64,000 nucleotides of DNA, from NCBI RefSeq assembly GCF_009720865.1, contig NZ_WNLA01000023.1, positions 1 to 64,000 on the forward strand, written 5' to 3'. Positions within the stretch are counted from its first letter, which is position 1. Each line of letters opens with the position of its first letter. Below the pieces are notes generated by a model, which did not search any database, was not told the origin of the DNA, and was given only the letters and a program-made list of their open reading frames with translations. The stretch is from Pseudoduganella ginsengisoli (GTDB lineage Bacteria; Pseudomonadota; Gammaproteobacteria; Burkholderiales; Burkholderiaceae_D). Shown one piece after another: positions 24,931 to 33,667 of the stretch. The translations under genes were made by a program, and so were the position numbers.

Positions 24931-25815
24931 GTGACCCGTAAAACCGCAGCCGACTTCGATCCCGAAGTATTGAAACTGTTTGACCAGTACGTCCACGGCG
25001 GCATCGACCGCCGCGAATTCTTGTCCAGCGCCAGCCGCTATGCGGTGGGCGGCGCCACCGCGGCAGGCTTGCTGGCGGCCCTGAGCCCCAGCTTTGCCGC
25101 ACCCGTGGTGGAAAAGGATGACAAGCGCATCAATGCCAAGTTCGTCGAATACCCGTCGCCGCAAGGCTATGGCACGGTACGCGGCTACCTGGTGACGCCT
25201 GCCAATGCCAAAGGTAAATTGCCGCTGGTGCTGGTCGTGCATGAAAACCGCGGTTTGAACCCGCACATCGAAGATATCGCCCGCCGCCTGGCTGCAGACG
25301 GCTTTATCGCGTTTGCGCCAGATGCGCTGACCCCGCTGGGCGGCTATCCGGGCGATGAAGACAAGGCGCGCGCGGAATTTGCCAAGCTCGATCCTGCCAA
25401 GACCCGCGCCGACTTCGTGGCGGCCGCCAAATGGCTGGAAGCGCAGCCGGGCGGCAATGGCAAGCTGGGCGTGGTGGGTTTCTGCTTTGGCGGCGGCGTG
25501 GCCAATTACCTGGCCACGCAACTGCCGGAACTGGCGGCCGCCGTGCCGTTCTATGGCGCGCAGCCGCCTGCTACCGACGTGGCGCGCATCAAGGCGCCGC
25601 TGCTGATCCACGATGCCGGCAATGACCAGCGCATCCTGGCCGGCTGGCCTGCGTATGAAGCTGCGCTGAAGGAGGCGGGCGTCAAGTACGAGCACTACAC
25701 GTACCCTGGTGTCGAGCATGGCTTCAACAACGACACGACGCCGCGTTTCGATGCAGCCGCCGCCAAGCTGGCGTGGCAGCGTACCATCGACTTCTTCAAA
25801 GCCAAACTCGCGTAA
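24931..25815 (+). CDS. dienelactone hydrolase family protein with twin-arginine-like signal
   Basis: 294 residues from GTG 24931, with AAAGGAGA upstream. The N-terminus contains DRREFLSSASRYAVGGATAAG (residues about 26-46), a twin-Arg (RR-x-F-L) signal, suggesting Tat export. The catalytic triad is visible: Cys in VVGFCFGGG (about 184), the Asp in DAGNDQRI, and His in VEHGFNN. DLH enzymes hydrolyse lactones of the modified ortho-cleavage pathway, though many relatives are general esterases. It stands alone. Confidence 0.85.
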   Translation: MTRKTAADFDPEVLKLFDQYVHGGIDRREFLSSASRYAVGGATAAGLLAALSPSFAAPVVEKDDKRINAKFVEYPSPQGYGTVRGYLVTPANAKGKLPLVLVVHENRGLNPHIEDIARRLAADGFIAFAPDALTPLGGYPGDEDKARAEFAKLDPAKTRADFVAAAKWLEAQPGGNGKLGVVGFCFGGGVANYLATQLPELAAAVPFYGAQPPATDVARIKAPLLIHDAGNDQRILAGWPAYEAALKEAGVKYEHYTYPGVEHGFNNDTTPRFDAAAAKLAWQRTIDFFKAKLA

Positions 25816-25937
25816 CGATTCCTGCCTGAGCGTCCGCACCTTGTGCGGACGTGCTTCTCAATCCGCATCAAACCGCATCCAATCGCGCGGCGTAAAAATT
25901 GTAATTTCATTAATCTTGTCCGAATAAGGAGAAAATA

Positions 25938-26600
25938 ATGAAACATTACAGTTTGCTCTTGCTGGGGCTGTTATCCGCGTTGCCTGCCACGGCCGAAGTG
26001 ATTTACCGCTGGCATACCGTGACGCCGTCTGCCGAGTTGCCGGGTTTCGATGCTGTGCTGCGCATTACCGACGACGCGTATTGGCGCGGCAGCGCTTTCC
26101 TGGACTATTCCGGCTGCGCCGGAGTGGCGTGCGCGATGACGGCCATCGATGCCGGTATCGTGTACATGGGGTATTCATTTGCGCAGGGCAGTGACGGCCA
26201 CCGGCCGCCGCTGGCAGCAGGCGTGTACGACAAGTTTGATTTGCAATTCGATCGCGTGGGTGGCGTGGCGGGCAGTCTTAGCTACAACACGACGGAAGTG
26301 GAATTGGCCATGTCCGGCCAGGCGCTGTGGACCGTCGATTTACTGCGGGGCGACCCGTATATCGGGACGCAGTGCGGCGGACCGGGCTATTGCAGCGGCG
26401 TCACCGGGTATTTCCTGGCGGAGCGTTTGCCGGTCCAGATACCGGAACCGCATACGGCAGGGCTGTTGCTGGCGGGGCTGGCTGGATGGCTGGCTGCGCG
26501 GCGTAAAGTCAGCTCTGCGATTCTTCCAGCGCAGCCGGTTCTGGCAGCGGCGCCAGGGTCAGCACAATATCTTCCGGAGCAAAGCCACGTTCCAGCATAA
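25938..26600 (+). CDS. PEP-CTERM sorting-domain protein
   Basis: 220 residues; AAGGAGA lies before ATG 25938. Signal peptide residues 1-20 (ending ATA). The body is beta-rich with two pairs of Cys (CAGVAC, CGGPGYC). A PEP-CTERM signal, IPEPHTAGLLLAGLAGWLAARRK, occurs at about residues 171-193. Normally the protein ends at the RRK, but here 27 further residues follow. Exosortase would cleave at the PEP site and remove the tail. It overlaps a small convergent gene by 92 bp. Confidence 0.75.
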   Translation: MKHYSLLLLGLLSALPATAEVIYRWHTVTPSAELPGFDAVLRITDDAYWRGSAFLDYSGCAGVACAMTAIDAGIVYMGYSFAQGSDGHRPPLAAGVYDKFDLQFDRVGGVAGSLSYNTTEVELAMSGQALWTVDLLRGDPYIGTQCGGPGYCSGVTGYFLAERLPVQIPEPHTAGLLLAGLAGWLAARRKVSSAILPAQPVLAAAPGSAQYLPEQSHVPA

Positions 26601-26697
26601 ATTTCCAGGCTGCCAGTACGCCGACTTGCCGGTCCAGCAAGATGGCGTACGTTTTCACGGCTTCCAGGTTCTCAAAGGGGTATAAGGTGTGGGACAT
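26509..26697 (-). CDS. small hypothetical protein
   Basis: 62 residues from ATG 26697, with GAGGG upstream. The sequence (YPFENLEAVKTYAILLDRQVGVLAAWKFMLERG followed by an acidic, Pro-rich tail) has a normal helical composition and looks coding. I know no family. It overlaps the 3' end of the PEP-CTERM gene on the other strand. Confidence 0.45.
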   Translation of the reverse strand: MSHTLYPFENLEAVKTYAILLDRQVGVLAAWKFMLERGFAPEDIVLTLAPLPEPAALEESQS

Positions 26698-26892
26698 CGC
26701 GCCCTCGCAAATGGCTCACCAGGTGTTCGGGTGGCATCAGGTTGCGTGCATGGACGGGGCAGCGCAGTGGCAGGCTTCAGTTTTTTTGAAGTAACTGAAG
26801 TGTATGCCGGAGCTTGCTCGAACGCAATTACGTAAGGCTTCCCCACAACAATATTTATTGTCCTGGACGCTACCGCCATGGCGCGGTAGGGA

Positions 26893-27186
26893 TCAGTCTG
26901 GATCGGCTCTGAATACTGGCGGAACAGTTTCACGCCGCGCCACCAGCCCCAGCAAGCCCACGCCCACCAGCAGCATGATGTAGACAGGCGGTTCCGGAAC
27001 CGGGCTGGGGTTGGAGATATCCGGCGGCGCCGGGCTGGCCGTGACGGCCGCATCGGCCAGGGCTAGAAGATAAGTGTCGTCCGTTGACGGCTGCGCGGGT
27101 GCAGCCAGGATTTCAACTGCGGCGGCATGGCGCGCCGCAGCTAACAGCGTCGCCAGCAGCAACGCTTTTTTCAACACAGTATGCAT
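26893..27186 (-). CDS. small PEP-CTERM sorting-domain protein
   Basis: 97 residues from ATG 27186, with AGGAGGCGCC directly upstream. Signal peptide 1-23 (ending AAA), then a short linker rich in Ala and Pro. A PEP-CTERM signal, VPEPPVYIMLLVGVGLLGLVARRE, lies at about 63-86, followed by 11 residues. Almost no mature domain is left, so it may be a small surface or EPS-associated peptide. It is the third PEP-CTERM gene in the window, though no exosortase gene is present here. Confidence 0.65.
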   Translation of the reverse strand: MHTVLKKALLLATLLAAARHAAAVEILAAPAQPSTDDTYLLALADAAVTASPAPPDISNPSPVPEPPVYIMLLVGVGLLGLVARRETVPPVFRADPD

Positions 27187-27265
27187 GGCGCCTCCTGAAG
27201 GCTGAACCGTGACTGACAGATTGCTAGCCTAGCACGGTTCGCCACCAATGTGGCGCATTACTCAA

Positions 27266-27457
27266 TCATTTAATTTTAATAATATTTCTGCGCAACTTAG
27301 GGAACGCCAGCACCCGCTTGATAACGCCGCGCGGTACTGCCTTGTGTGTCATGTAGACCCACGCATTGGCGGCGCCACTGGTTTTTTCAATATTCAGTGC
27401 CGTGTCGACGTCATTGGCCATGACATGGTTTTGCCGGTCGGGTTGATGTTGATCCAT
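27266..27457 (-). CDS. small hypothetical protein
   Basis: 63 residues from ATG 27457, with GAGGA 7 bases upstream. It has a polar N-terminal half and a basic C-terminus (KRVLAFPKLRRNIIKIK). No family is recognised. The good ribosome site is the main reason to list it. Confidence 0.4.
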   Translation of the reverse strand: MDQHQPDRQNHVMANDVDTALNIEKTSGAANAWVYMTHKAVPRGVIKRVLAFPKLRRNIIKIK

Positions 27458-27649
27458 CGTACATCCTCGTTATTGTTGTAATGGGGGCGGGCTGGGTGAT
27501 CCCAGATTGCTAGTTTGCACTGAATTTCCTTTTGCGGCTATGGCATCTTGTTAAATTTTCGCAACAGACAATATTGCAAATTCACACTTACCTTGCGCGC
27601 GCCGCTGATTGGCTAAAATGAAATGCGTTACGGCCAACAGGAGGATTTC

Positions 27650-28711
27650 ATGCACGACCAGGTGGTGCTGGTGTTGCAGGGCGGCGGTGCGCTGGGCGCG
27701 TACCAGCTGGGCGTGTATCAGGCCATGCATGAAGCGGGCATGGAGCCGGACTGGGTGATCGGCACGTCGATCGGCGCACTGAATGGCGCGATTATCGCGG
27801 GCAATCCACCGGCGCGGCGGCTGGACCGCTTGCGCCAGTTCTGGACCCTGATGGAACACCATTCCGCCCTGTATCCGGGCATGCCCCGCGCGTTTGCCAA
27901 TGCACTGACGTTAACGCAGGGTATCCCCGCCTTCTTTGCCATCAATCCGTCCACGTGGTTCAACCCGGATGCGGCGGTCGGCGTGGAAAACGCTGCGTTT
28001 TACCGTACCGGGCCGTTGCTGAAAACCCTGGGCATGCTGGTTGATTTCGATTACCTGAACCGCGACGGCTTGCGCCTGACAGTGGGCGCTGTCAGCGCCC
28101 GCACCGGCCACATGCGCTATTTTGATACGAAGAAGGAGGCATTGTGCGTCGAACATGTGGTGGCGTCCGGCGCCATCCCGCCGGCCTTTCCCGCCGTGAA
28201 AATCGATGGCGAACCCTATTGGGATGGCGGCATTTATTCAAACACGCCGATTGAAGCCGTGCTCGACGATGAACCGCGCCGCAGTTCGCTGATTTTCTCC
28301 GTGCAGGTATGGAACCCGGACGGCAAGGAACCGCAAAGCGTGCTGGACGTGCTGGAAAAACACAAGGAAATCCAGTATGCGAGCCGCGCCAGCCATATCG
28401 AACAGCAAAAACGGCTGCACCGGCTGCGGCATGTGATCCGTGAATTGTCGCACCGCTTGCCGCCCGATGTGGCGGCGTTGCCGGAAGTGCGCGATCTGGC
28501 GTCATGGGGCTGCGGCACCGATATGCACGTGGTGCTGCTGAAAGCGCCCCGGCTCGACAGTGAAGACCACACGAAAGACATTGATTTCACGGCGCTCGGT
28601 ATCCACACCCGGTGGCAGGCTGGCTACGCCGACATGAAAAAAGCGCTGGAATCGAAGCCCTGGGTGAGTCCCGCATCCCCCATTGAAGGGATTGCCATTC
28701 ATGAAATCTGA
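27650..28711 (+). CDS. patatin-like phospholipase
   Basis: 353 residues from ATG 27650, with AGGAGG upstream. Patatin motifs: oxyanion loop LQGGGALGAYQLG (about residues 8-20), nucleophile elbow GTSIGALNG (Ser about 40) and the catalytic Asp in YWDGGIYSN (about 195). The C-terminal third (RRSSLIFSVQVWNP, ASRASHIEQQKRLHRLRHVI) resembles DUF3734. It probably hydrolyses membrane phospholipids or acyl esters. No signal peptide, so it is likely cytoplasmic or membrane-peripheral. Confidence 0.9.
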   Translation: MHDQVVLVLQGGGALGAYQLGVYQAMHEAGMEPDWVIGTSIGALNGAIIAGNPPARRLDRLRQFWTLMEHHSALYPGMPRAFANALTLTQGIPAFFAINPSTWFNPDAAVGVENAAFYRTGPLLKTLGMLVDFDYLNRDGLRLTVGAVSARTGHMRYFDTKKEALCVEHVVASGAIPPAFPAVKIDGEPYWDGGIYSNTPIEAVLDDEPRRSSLIFSVQVWNPDGKEPQSVLDVLEKHKEIQYASRASHIEQQKRLHRLRHVIRELSHRLPPDVAALPEVRDLASWGCGTDMHVVLLKAPRLDSEDHTKDIDFTALGIHTRWQAGYADMKKALESKPWVSPASPIEGIAIHEI

Positions 28712-28728
28712 GCTTTAGAATAATCCTA

Positions 28729-28750
28729 TTGATTCGATTAAATTAATCAA
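28729..28750. promoter_or_regulatory. AT-rich inverted repeat upstream of catalase
   Basis: TTGATT (28729-28734) and AATCAA (28745-28750) flank ten bases, about 66 bp before the catalase start. It is a candidate operator, perhaps for OxyR, although I cannot match the full OxyR consensus. Confidence 0.35.
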
Positions 28751-28815
28751 ATTTATTTATAGCGCAGGAATCCGTAGACTAGCCTCACTGTTCAGCAATC
28801 ATCCCAGGAGAGACC

Positions 28816-30282
28816 ATGAGCCAGCAGCCGCAACTGACCACCGCATCCGGCATTCCCGTTTCCGATAACCAGAATTCGCTCAGCGCCGGCCCGCGCGGCC
28901 CGTTATTGCTGCAAGACTTCCACCTGATTGAAAAACTGCAGCATTTCAACCGCGAGCGTATTCCTGAGCGCGTCGTGCATGCCAAGGGTTCCGGCGCCTA
29001 TGGCACGTTCACCGTCACGCACGACATCACGCAATACACAAAAGCCAAGCTGTTCAATCAAATCGGCAAACAGACGGAAACCTTTGTGCGCTTTTCGACA
29101 GTCGGCGGCGAGCGCGGCAGTGCCGACACGGAACGCGACCCACGGGGCTTTGCCATCCGTTTTTATACGGAAGAGGGCAATTGGGACCTGGTGGGCAATA
29201 ACACGCCGATGTTCTTCATCAAGGACCCGATCAAGTTCCCCGACTTCGTGCACACGCAAAAACGCTGCCCGCGCACGAATTTGAAATCCGCCACGATGAT
29301 GTTTGATTTCTGGAGCAAGGCGCCGGAAAGCCTGCACCAGGTGACGATGCTGTTCTCGGACCGCGGCACGCCGGACGGCTACCGCCACATGGACGGCTTT
29401 GGCAGCCACACGTATAGCCTGATCAACGGCAAGGGCGAGCGCGTATACGTGAAGTGGCATTTGAAGACGCAGCAGGGCATCAAGAATTTATCGGCAGCCG
29501 ATGCTGTGCGGTTGGCCGGGCAAGACCCTGACTATGCGCAGCGCGACCTGGTCAACGCCATCGATCAAGGCGAATTCCCCCGCTGGGATGTCAAAGTGCA
29601 GATCGCAACGGAACAGGAACTCGATGCATGGAGCGCGCGCACCGGCTGGAACCCGTTTGATTTGACCAAGGTATGGCCGCATGCGGACTTCCCGCTGCGC
29701 GCCGTCGGTGTGCTGGAATTGAACCGCAACCCGGTCAACTACCATGCGGAAGTCGAGCAGGTAGCGTTTTCTCCAGCCAACGCCGTGCCGGGCATGGGCT
29801 ATTCGCCGGACAAGATGCTGCAGGGCCGCATGTTTGCCTATCACGATGCGCAGCTGTACCGCGTGGGCACCAACCACCAGCATTTGCCTGTCAATGCGCC
29901 GCGCTGCCCATTCCACAACCAGCAGCGCGACGGTGCGATGGCCATCCACAATGGCGGCGATGCGCCAAACTATGACACGGTGAACGCCGGCGGCCATGGC
30001 AACACGGGCATGGGCCATGGCGAAGGTCCGCTGGCGCTGCACGGGGCGGCCGGGCGCTACGATGGCCGGGGCCAGGAAGACGATTACACGCAGGCCGGCA
30101 ACCTGTTCCGCTTGATGACGGCGGCGGAAAAGCAAAACCTGTTTGCCAACCTGGCCAGGCCGCTGAGCCAGGTCAGCGATGACATCATCCAGCGGCAACT
30201 GGGGCATTTCGACAAGGCCGATGCCGCCTATGGCGCAGGGGTACGGGCCGCGTTGAAGGTCCTCGGCAAAAACGTGGACTAA
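28816..30282 (+). CDS. katA: monofunctional haem catalase (small-subunit, clade 3 type)
   Basis: 488 residues; CAGGAGAGACC precedes ATG 28816. Clade-3 length and N-terminus (NQNSLSAGPRGPLLLQDFHLIEKL). Distal His in RVVHAKGSGAYGTF (about 55), distal Asn in VGNNTPMFF (about 128), and the proximal haem Tyr in RMFAYHDAQLYRVG (about 338). It converts hydrogen peroxide to water and oxygen in the cytoplasm. The C-terminal Gly/His-rich stretch (GGHGNTGMGHGEG) is a local peculiarity. Confidence 0.95.
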   Translation: MSQQPQLTTASGIPVSDNQNSLSAGPRGPLLLQDFHLIEKLQHFNRERIPERVVHAKGSGAYGTFTVTHDITQYTKAKLFNQIGKQTETFVRFSTVGGERGSADTERDPRGFAIRFYTEEGNWDLVGNNTPMFFIKDPIKFPDFVHTQKRCPRTNLKSATMMFDFWSKAPESLHQVTMLFSDRGTPDGYRHMDGFGSHTYSLINGKGERVYVKWHLKTQQGIKNLSAADAVRLAGQDPDYAQRDLVNAIDQGEFPRWDVKVQIATEQELDAWSARTGWNPFDLTKVWPHADFPLRAVGVLELNRNPVNYHAEVEQVAFSPANAVPGMGYSPDKMLQGRMFAYHDAQLYRVGTNHQHLPVNAPRCPFHNQQRDGAMAIHNGGDAPNYDTVNAGGHGNTGMGHGEGPLALHGAAGRYDGRGQEDDYTQAGNLFRLMTAAEKQNLFANLARPLSQVSDDIIQRQLGHFDKADAAYGAGVRAALKVLGKNVD

Positions 30283-30303
30283 GCAATTACAACATGGGGG
30301 CCA

Positions 30304-30326
30304 AGGACCGTTAAAATAGCGGTCCT
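30304..30326. promoter_or_regulatory. inverted repeat upstream of M14 peptidase gene
   Basis: AGGACCG (30304-30310) and CGGTCCT (30320-30326) flank TTAAAATAG. The repeat encloses a TAAAAT that could be a -10 box, so it may be an operator or a short hairpin. Confidence 0.35.
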
Positions 30327-30349
30327 GGAGAACAACACGGGACACCCCC

Positions 30350-31474
30350 ATGACCATCAAAATCAGCCAAAACTTCGATTCCGGCGCCATCGAAGTGGTG
30401 CGTGCCGATACCCCGGCTACCATCGAACTGAAGCTGCGCGACGATAACGCCGCCGATATCCGCCAGTGGTTCCACTTCCGCCTGCAGGGCGCGCGCGGCC
30501 AGGCCGTGACGATGCGCTTCCTCAATGCGGGCCAGGCCACGTACGCCAAAGGCTACGAGGGCTACCACGCCGTGGCCAGCTATGACACGGAAAACTGGTT
30601 CCGTGTTCCGACCACGTTTGACGGCGAAGTCATGACTGTCAAGCACACGCCGGACCTCGACAGCGTCTATTACGCGTACTTCGAGCCGTATTCGTGGGAA
30701 CGCCACCTGCGCCTGCTGGGCGAAGTGGCGGAAAACCCGATTGCCCGCGTGCTCGATATCGGTTCGACCGTGGATGGCCGCGACATGAACCTGGTGGTCA
30801 TCGGCGAACCCGAAGCGGAAAAGAAAATCTGGGTTATCGCGCGCCAGCATCCGGGCGAATCGATGGCGGAATGGTTTGTCGAAGGCATGATCGATGCGCT
30901 GCTGGACGACGCCAACCCGATCGCCCGCAAGCTGCTGCAGCGTTGCGCGTTTTACATCGTGCCGAACATGAACCCGGACGGCTCCATCCGCGGCAACCTG
31001 CGTACCAATGCCGCGGGCGCCAACTTGAACCGCGAGTGGATGACGCCGACGCTGGAACGTTCGCCGGAAGTGCTGTGCGTGAAAACGAAGATCCACGAAA
31101 CCGGTGTCGACATGTTCTTCGACATCCACGGTGATGAAGCGCTGCCGTACAACTTCGTGGCCGGCAATGAAATGCTGGAAAACTTCACGCCGGAACAGGC
31201 CGCCGCGCAAAAAGCCTTCATTGACCGCTACAAGAATGCGTCGCCGGACTTCCAGGACACGTATGGCTATGCCGCGTCCAAGTACAAGGAAGACATGCTG
31301 ACGTTGGCGTCGAAATACATCGGCCACCACTTCCAGTGCCTGTCGCTGACCCTGGAAATGCCGTTCAAGGACAATGCGGACTTGCCGGATGCGCACGTGG
31401 GCTGGAATGGCGCGCGCAGCGCCGCGCTGGGCCGCGCGATCCTGCAGCCGATCCTGCTGTCGCTGGACGATTGA
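30350..31474 (+). CDS. M14-family zinc carboxypeptidase (cytosolic carboxypeptidase-like)
   Basis: 374 residues. An N-terminal beta-sandwich of about 120 residues precedes the M14 catalytic domain, as in cytosolic carboxypeptidases. Zinc ligands are in RQHPGESMAEW (His and Glu about 166-169) and FFDIHGDE (His about 258). NPDGSIRGNLRTNAAGANLNREW gives the substrate-binding Asn-Arg, and the catalytic Glu is in LTLEMPF (about 335). No signal peptide is seen, so it probably trims peptides or protein tails in the cytoplasm. The CYTH gene starts 3 bp downstream, so they are cotranscribed. Confidence 0.9.
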   Translation: MTIKISQNFDSGAIEVVRADTPATIELKLRDDNAADIRQWFHFRLQGARGQAVTMRFLNAGQATYAKGYEGYHAVASYDTENWFRVPTTFDGEVMTVKHTPDLDSVYYAYFEPYSWERHLRLLGEVAENPIARVLDIGSTVDGRDMNLVVIGEPEAEKKIWVIARQHPGESMAEWFVEGMIDALLDDANPIARKLLQRCAFYIVPNMNPDGSIRGNLRTNAAGANLNREWMTPTLERSPEVLCVKTKIHETGVDMFFDIHGDEALPYNFVAGNEMLENFTPEQAAAQKAFIDRYKNASPDFQDTYGYAASKYKEDMLTLASKYIGHHFQCLSLTLEMPFKDNADLPDAHVGWNGARSAALGRAILQPILLSLDD

Positions 31475-31477
31475 ACC

Positions 31478-31942
31478 ATGGGCATCGAGATCGAGCGTAA
31501 ATTCCTCGTCACGTCCGATGCCTGGATGCAGCAGGGCGAACCCGTCCTGCTGCGCCAGGGCTATCTGTCGTCGCACCCGTCAAGGGTCGTGCGCGTGCGG
31601 ATCGACGGGACCAAAGCGATTATGACCATCAAGGGCAAGAACGTGGGCGCGAGCCGGGGCGAGTGGGAATACCCGATCCCGATGGAGGATGCTAAAGAAT
31701 TCCTCGACAAGCTGTGCGAACAGCCCATCATCGAGAAATACCGCCGCCGCATTCCGTATGCGGGCTTCGTGTGGGAAGTCGATGAATTCCTCGGCATCAA
31801 TGCCGGGCTGGTGGTGGCGGAAATCGAATTGCCGTCCGAAGACCAGGCATTTGACAAGCCGGACTGGGTGGGCGAAGAAGTCACGCACGACAAGCGCTAC
31901 CTCAACTCCAACTTGATTACCCATCCGTATTCGAGCTGGTGA
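31478..31942 (+). CDS. CYTH-domain triphosphate tunnel metalloenzyme
   Basis: 154 residues. It opens with the signature MGIEIERKFLV (the E-x-E-x-K motif) and continues with tunnel strands VVRVRIDGTKAIMTIKG, EWEYPIPMEDA, KYRRRIPYAGFVWEVDEF and AEIELPSEDQ. CYTH/TTM enzymes of this length usually hydrolyse inorganic triphosphate or act as class IV adenylate cyclases; the sequence alone does not decide. It is cotranscribed with the M14 peptidase. Confidence 0.9.
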   Translation: MGIEIERKFLVTSDAWMQQGEPVLLRQGYLSSHPSRVVRVRIDGTKAIMTIKGKNVGASRGEWEYPIPMEDAKEFLDKLCEQPIIEKYRRRIPYAGFVWEVDEFLGINAGLVVAEIELPSEDQAFDKPDWVGEEVTHDKRYLNSNLITHPYSSW

Positions 31943-31947
31943 TGCGC

Positions 31948-31972
31948 TGCGGGGCGCAGCCTGCGCCCCGCA
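31948..31972. terminator. strong hairpin between convergent genes
   Basis: TGCGGGGCGCAG (31948-31959) is perfectly complementary to CTGCGCCCCGCA (31961-31972). It lies between the stop codons of the CYTH and NHL genes and is followed by a T-rich TTCCTTCTT. Probable bidirectional terminator. Confidence 0.65.
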
Positions 31973-31979
31973 TTCCTTC

Positions 31980-33281
31980 TTATTGCACCTTCACGCGGCG
32001 GATGTCCACCGCGCGCAAGTATTCAACCGTGCCGTTGTCGCCCATGCGCACCCTCGACGCATACAGCTCGGGATGCGCCAGGTCGCGGAATGCGCCTAGT
32101 CCTGCCGCCAAGGTCGTCACCGTGCCGGACGACGAGATGCGGCGTAGCCTGCCTTCATCCATCACGTACACATTGCCTGCGCTGTCGGCCGCCAGCGAAT
32201 TCGGCAATTCAAAACGCGCACTGCCGCTGTCGCCGTCCACACTGCGGTCTTCTTTGCCGCCGGCCAGGATCGTGACGTCGCCAGCCTGCGTGACTTTCAG
32301 GATATAGCTGCCATCGATCACATACAGCGTGCCGGCAGGATCACTGGCGATGGCTACCGGGATGGCCAGGCGTGCGCTGCTGCCTTTGCCGGGGACCGGC
32401 GCATCCGGGCATTTGGGCGCGCTGCTGGCCATGTCGCAGCCATCGCCAGCCAGCGTGCTCCACGAACCATCCTGGGCAATCTTGCGCACTTTGCTGCCGT
32501 CCAGTGCATACAGGTTGCCATTGCTGTCGAAGGCGAAGCGGGGCGAATACGCGGTGGCCGCGCCGGACACGCCGTCCACCGGCCCCTGCTTGCTGTCATA
32601 CGCCGCCGTGCGCGTCAGTACCGTTGATTTGCCATCTGGCGTGCGCTTGCGGATGGTCAAGCCTTGCGCGGCGCTGCCTTCCGTCAGGTAGAGCGTGCCA
32701 TCCTTAAGTCCGCCAATGATGCCCTGGCTGCCCAGCCCATTGATTTCCGCAACGTCTGCGCCGGCTTTGACGCGCACGAATTTCAATACCGGTGCGGCAT
32801 AGGTCACGTAATAGCCGCCATTGCCATCCGGCGCGAAACCGCGTGGTTCACCCTGGATGAGGGGCTTGCCGGACGTACCGTTCGGGTACGCCTGCCACCA
32901 CGCAGGCAGGCTGGCCACCAGTTCCGATGCGGGCGGCGGCTGCAATTTCAGCGCGAAGGTTTGCGTCTCATCCCCCATTTTCGCTTCGATGGACGTGGTC
33001 GTGGCTGTGGCCGTGACGTCGGCAGGCGGCGTGTAGACCGCGCTGCGCGTGTCGCCGCTGGGCGTCAGCGTGCCCGTTGCCCCCGGCAGCAAACGCCACG
33101 TGACCTTATCCGACTTCCTGCCGCCGCTTGCGTTTAATGTGACGCCACTGCCGCCTTGCATGACGGTGGACGAAGTCGCCTGCACGGTCAGCGGCTTCAG
33201 GTCGTTTGTGTTGCAGGCGGTCAAGCTGGCAGCCAGGGCGGCGGCCAGCGGGAGGAGGGCTAAGCGGGAAAACTTGGTCAT
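31980..33281 (-). CDS. NHL-repeat lipoprotein
   Basis: 433 residues with lipobox LTAC (Cys about 23). An Ig-like segment follows (about 30-115). Then come beta-propeller repeats of the NHL type, for example PRFAFDSNGNLYALDGSKVRKIAQDG, PVAIASDPAGTLYVIDGSYILKVTQAG and PNSLAADSAGNVYVMDEGRLRRISSSG. NHL propellers bind proteins, sugars or peptides. It is expected to sit in the periplasm or outer membrane. It stands alone. Confidence 0.85.
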   Translation of the reverse strand: MTKFSRLALLPLAAALAASLTACNTNDLKPLTVQATSSTVMQGGSGVTLNASGGRKSDKVTWRLLPGATGTLTPSGDTRSAVYTPPADVTATATTTSIEAKMGDETQTFALKLQPPPASELVASLPAWWQAYPNGTSGKPLIQGEPRGFAPDGNGGYYVTYAAPVLKFVRVKAGADVAEINGLGSQGIIGGLKDGTLYLTEGSAAQGLTIRKRTPDGKSTVLTRTAAYDSKQGPVDGVSGAATAYSPRFAFDSNGNLYALDGSKVRKIAQDGSWSTLAGDGCDMASSAPKCPDAPVPGKGSSARLAIPVAIASDPAGTLYVIDGSYILKVTQAGDVTILAGGKEDRSVDGDSGSARFELPNSLAADSAGNVYVMDEGRLRRISSSGTVTTLAAGLGAFRDLAHPELYASRVRMGDNGTVEYLRAVDIRRVKVQ

Positions 33282-33663
33282 GTCGTTCCGATGTTAGGGA
33301 AAAAGCTGCACTGTAACGGCACGGGGTGTTGATCAATCTCACAAAATCTCACTTTGGCATGTAATAAGTGTAATTTTGTGTAATGTTGGCAGGAAATACT
33401 TGGCAATTGGCGGGGTGTAAGGCGCTCGATGAAAAGCGTTGTAAGGGTTGAATTTTATCTTGGCTACATCGCAACCTTTTGAATCTAAAAGGAAAAATAT
33501 TTTAGGCTTGAGATTTTTGGTGAGAATTCAGCGTGGAACTTCAGTTTAAAGTTGCGGGGATTTCTGTGTGGAAATACGATTTTTAGGAGTTCCCTATGCT
33601 TTTTCAAACTAACTGCGCCAACGTTGCCCGCCCGGTCCGCGCGTCAGAAGCCGGAGGCAAGCA
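33282..33663. other. 382-bp AT-rich region upstream of the split rhs operon
   Basis: The region separates the NHL gene from the rhs genes. It is clearly more AT-rich than its flanks. It contains GTGTAATTTTGTGTAATG (33369-33386) with a repeated TGTAAT element, and a palindromic AAAATATTTT near 33496. A 23-codon leader ORF fills 33596-33667. The operon promoter is presumably here, but I cannot name a convincing -35/-10 pair. Confidence 0.5.
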
Positions 33664-33667
33664 ATGA
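33596..33667 (+). CDS. putative 23-residue leader peptide coupled to rhs1
   Basis: ATG 33596 has an excellent AGGAG at 33585-33589, six bases away. The frame runs 23 codons (MLFQTNCANVARPVRASEAG and three more) and stops with TGA at 33665-33667. This overlaps the ATG of the first rhs gene as ATGA, and the rhs1 ribosome site GGAGG lies inside the leader. The layout implies translational coupling or leader control of the operon. The peptide has no known motif, and chance cannot be excluded. Confidence 0.5.
   Translation: MLFQTNCANVARPVRASEAGGKQ

Noticed and set aside
26655-27053. 132-residue minus-strand ORF overlapping the small PEP-CTERM gene
   Set aside because: Out of frame with the PEP-CTERM protein, Arg/Pro/Trp-rich, no ribosome site.
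28729-28765. Definite OxyR site before catalase
   Set aside because: Only a partial dyad is visible; the ATAG/CTAT spacing of the OxyR consensus is not met, so it is listed only as an inverted repeat.
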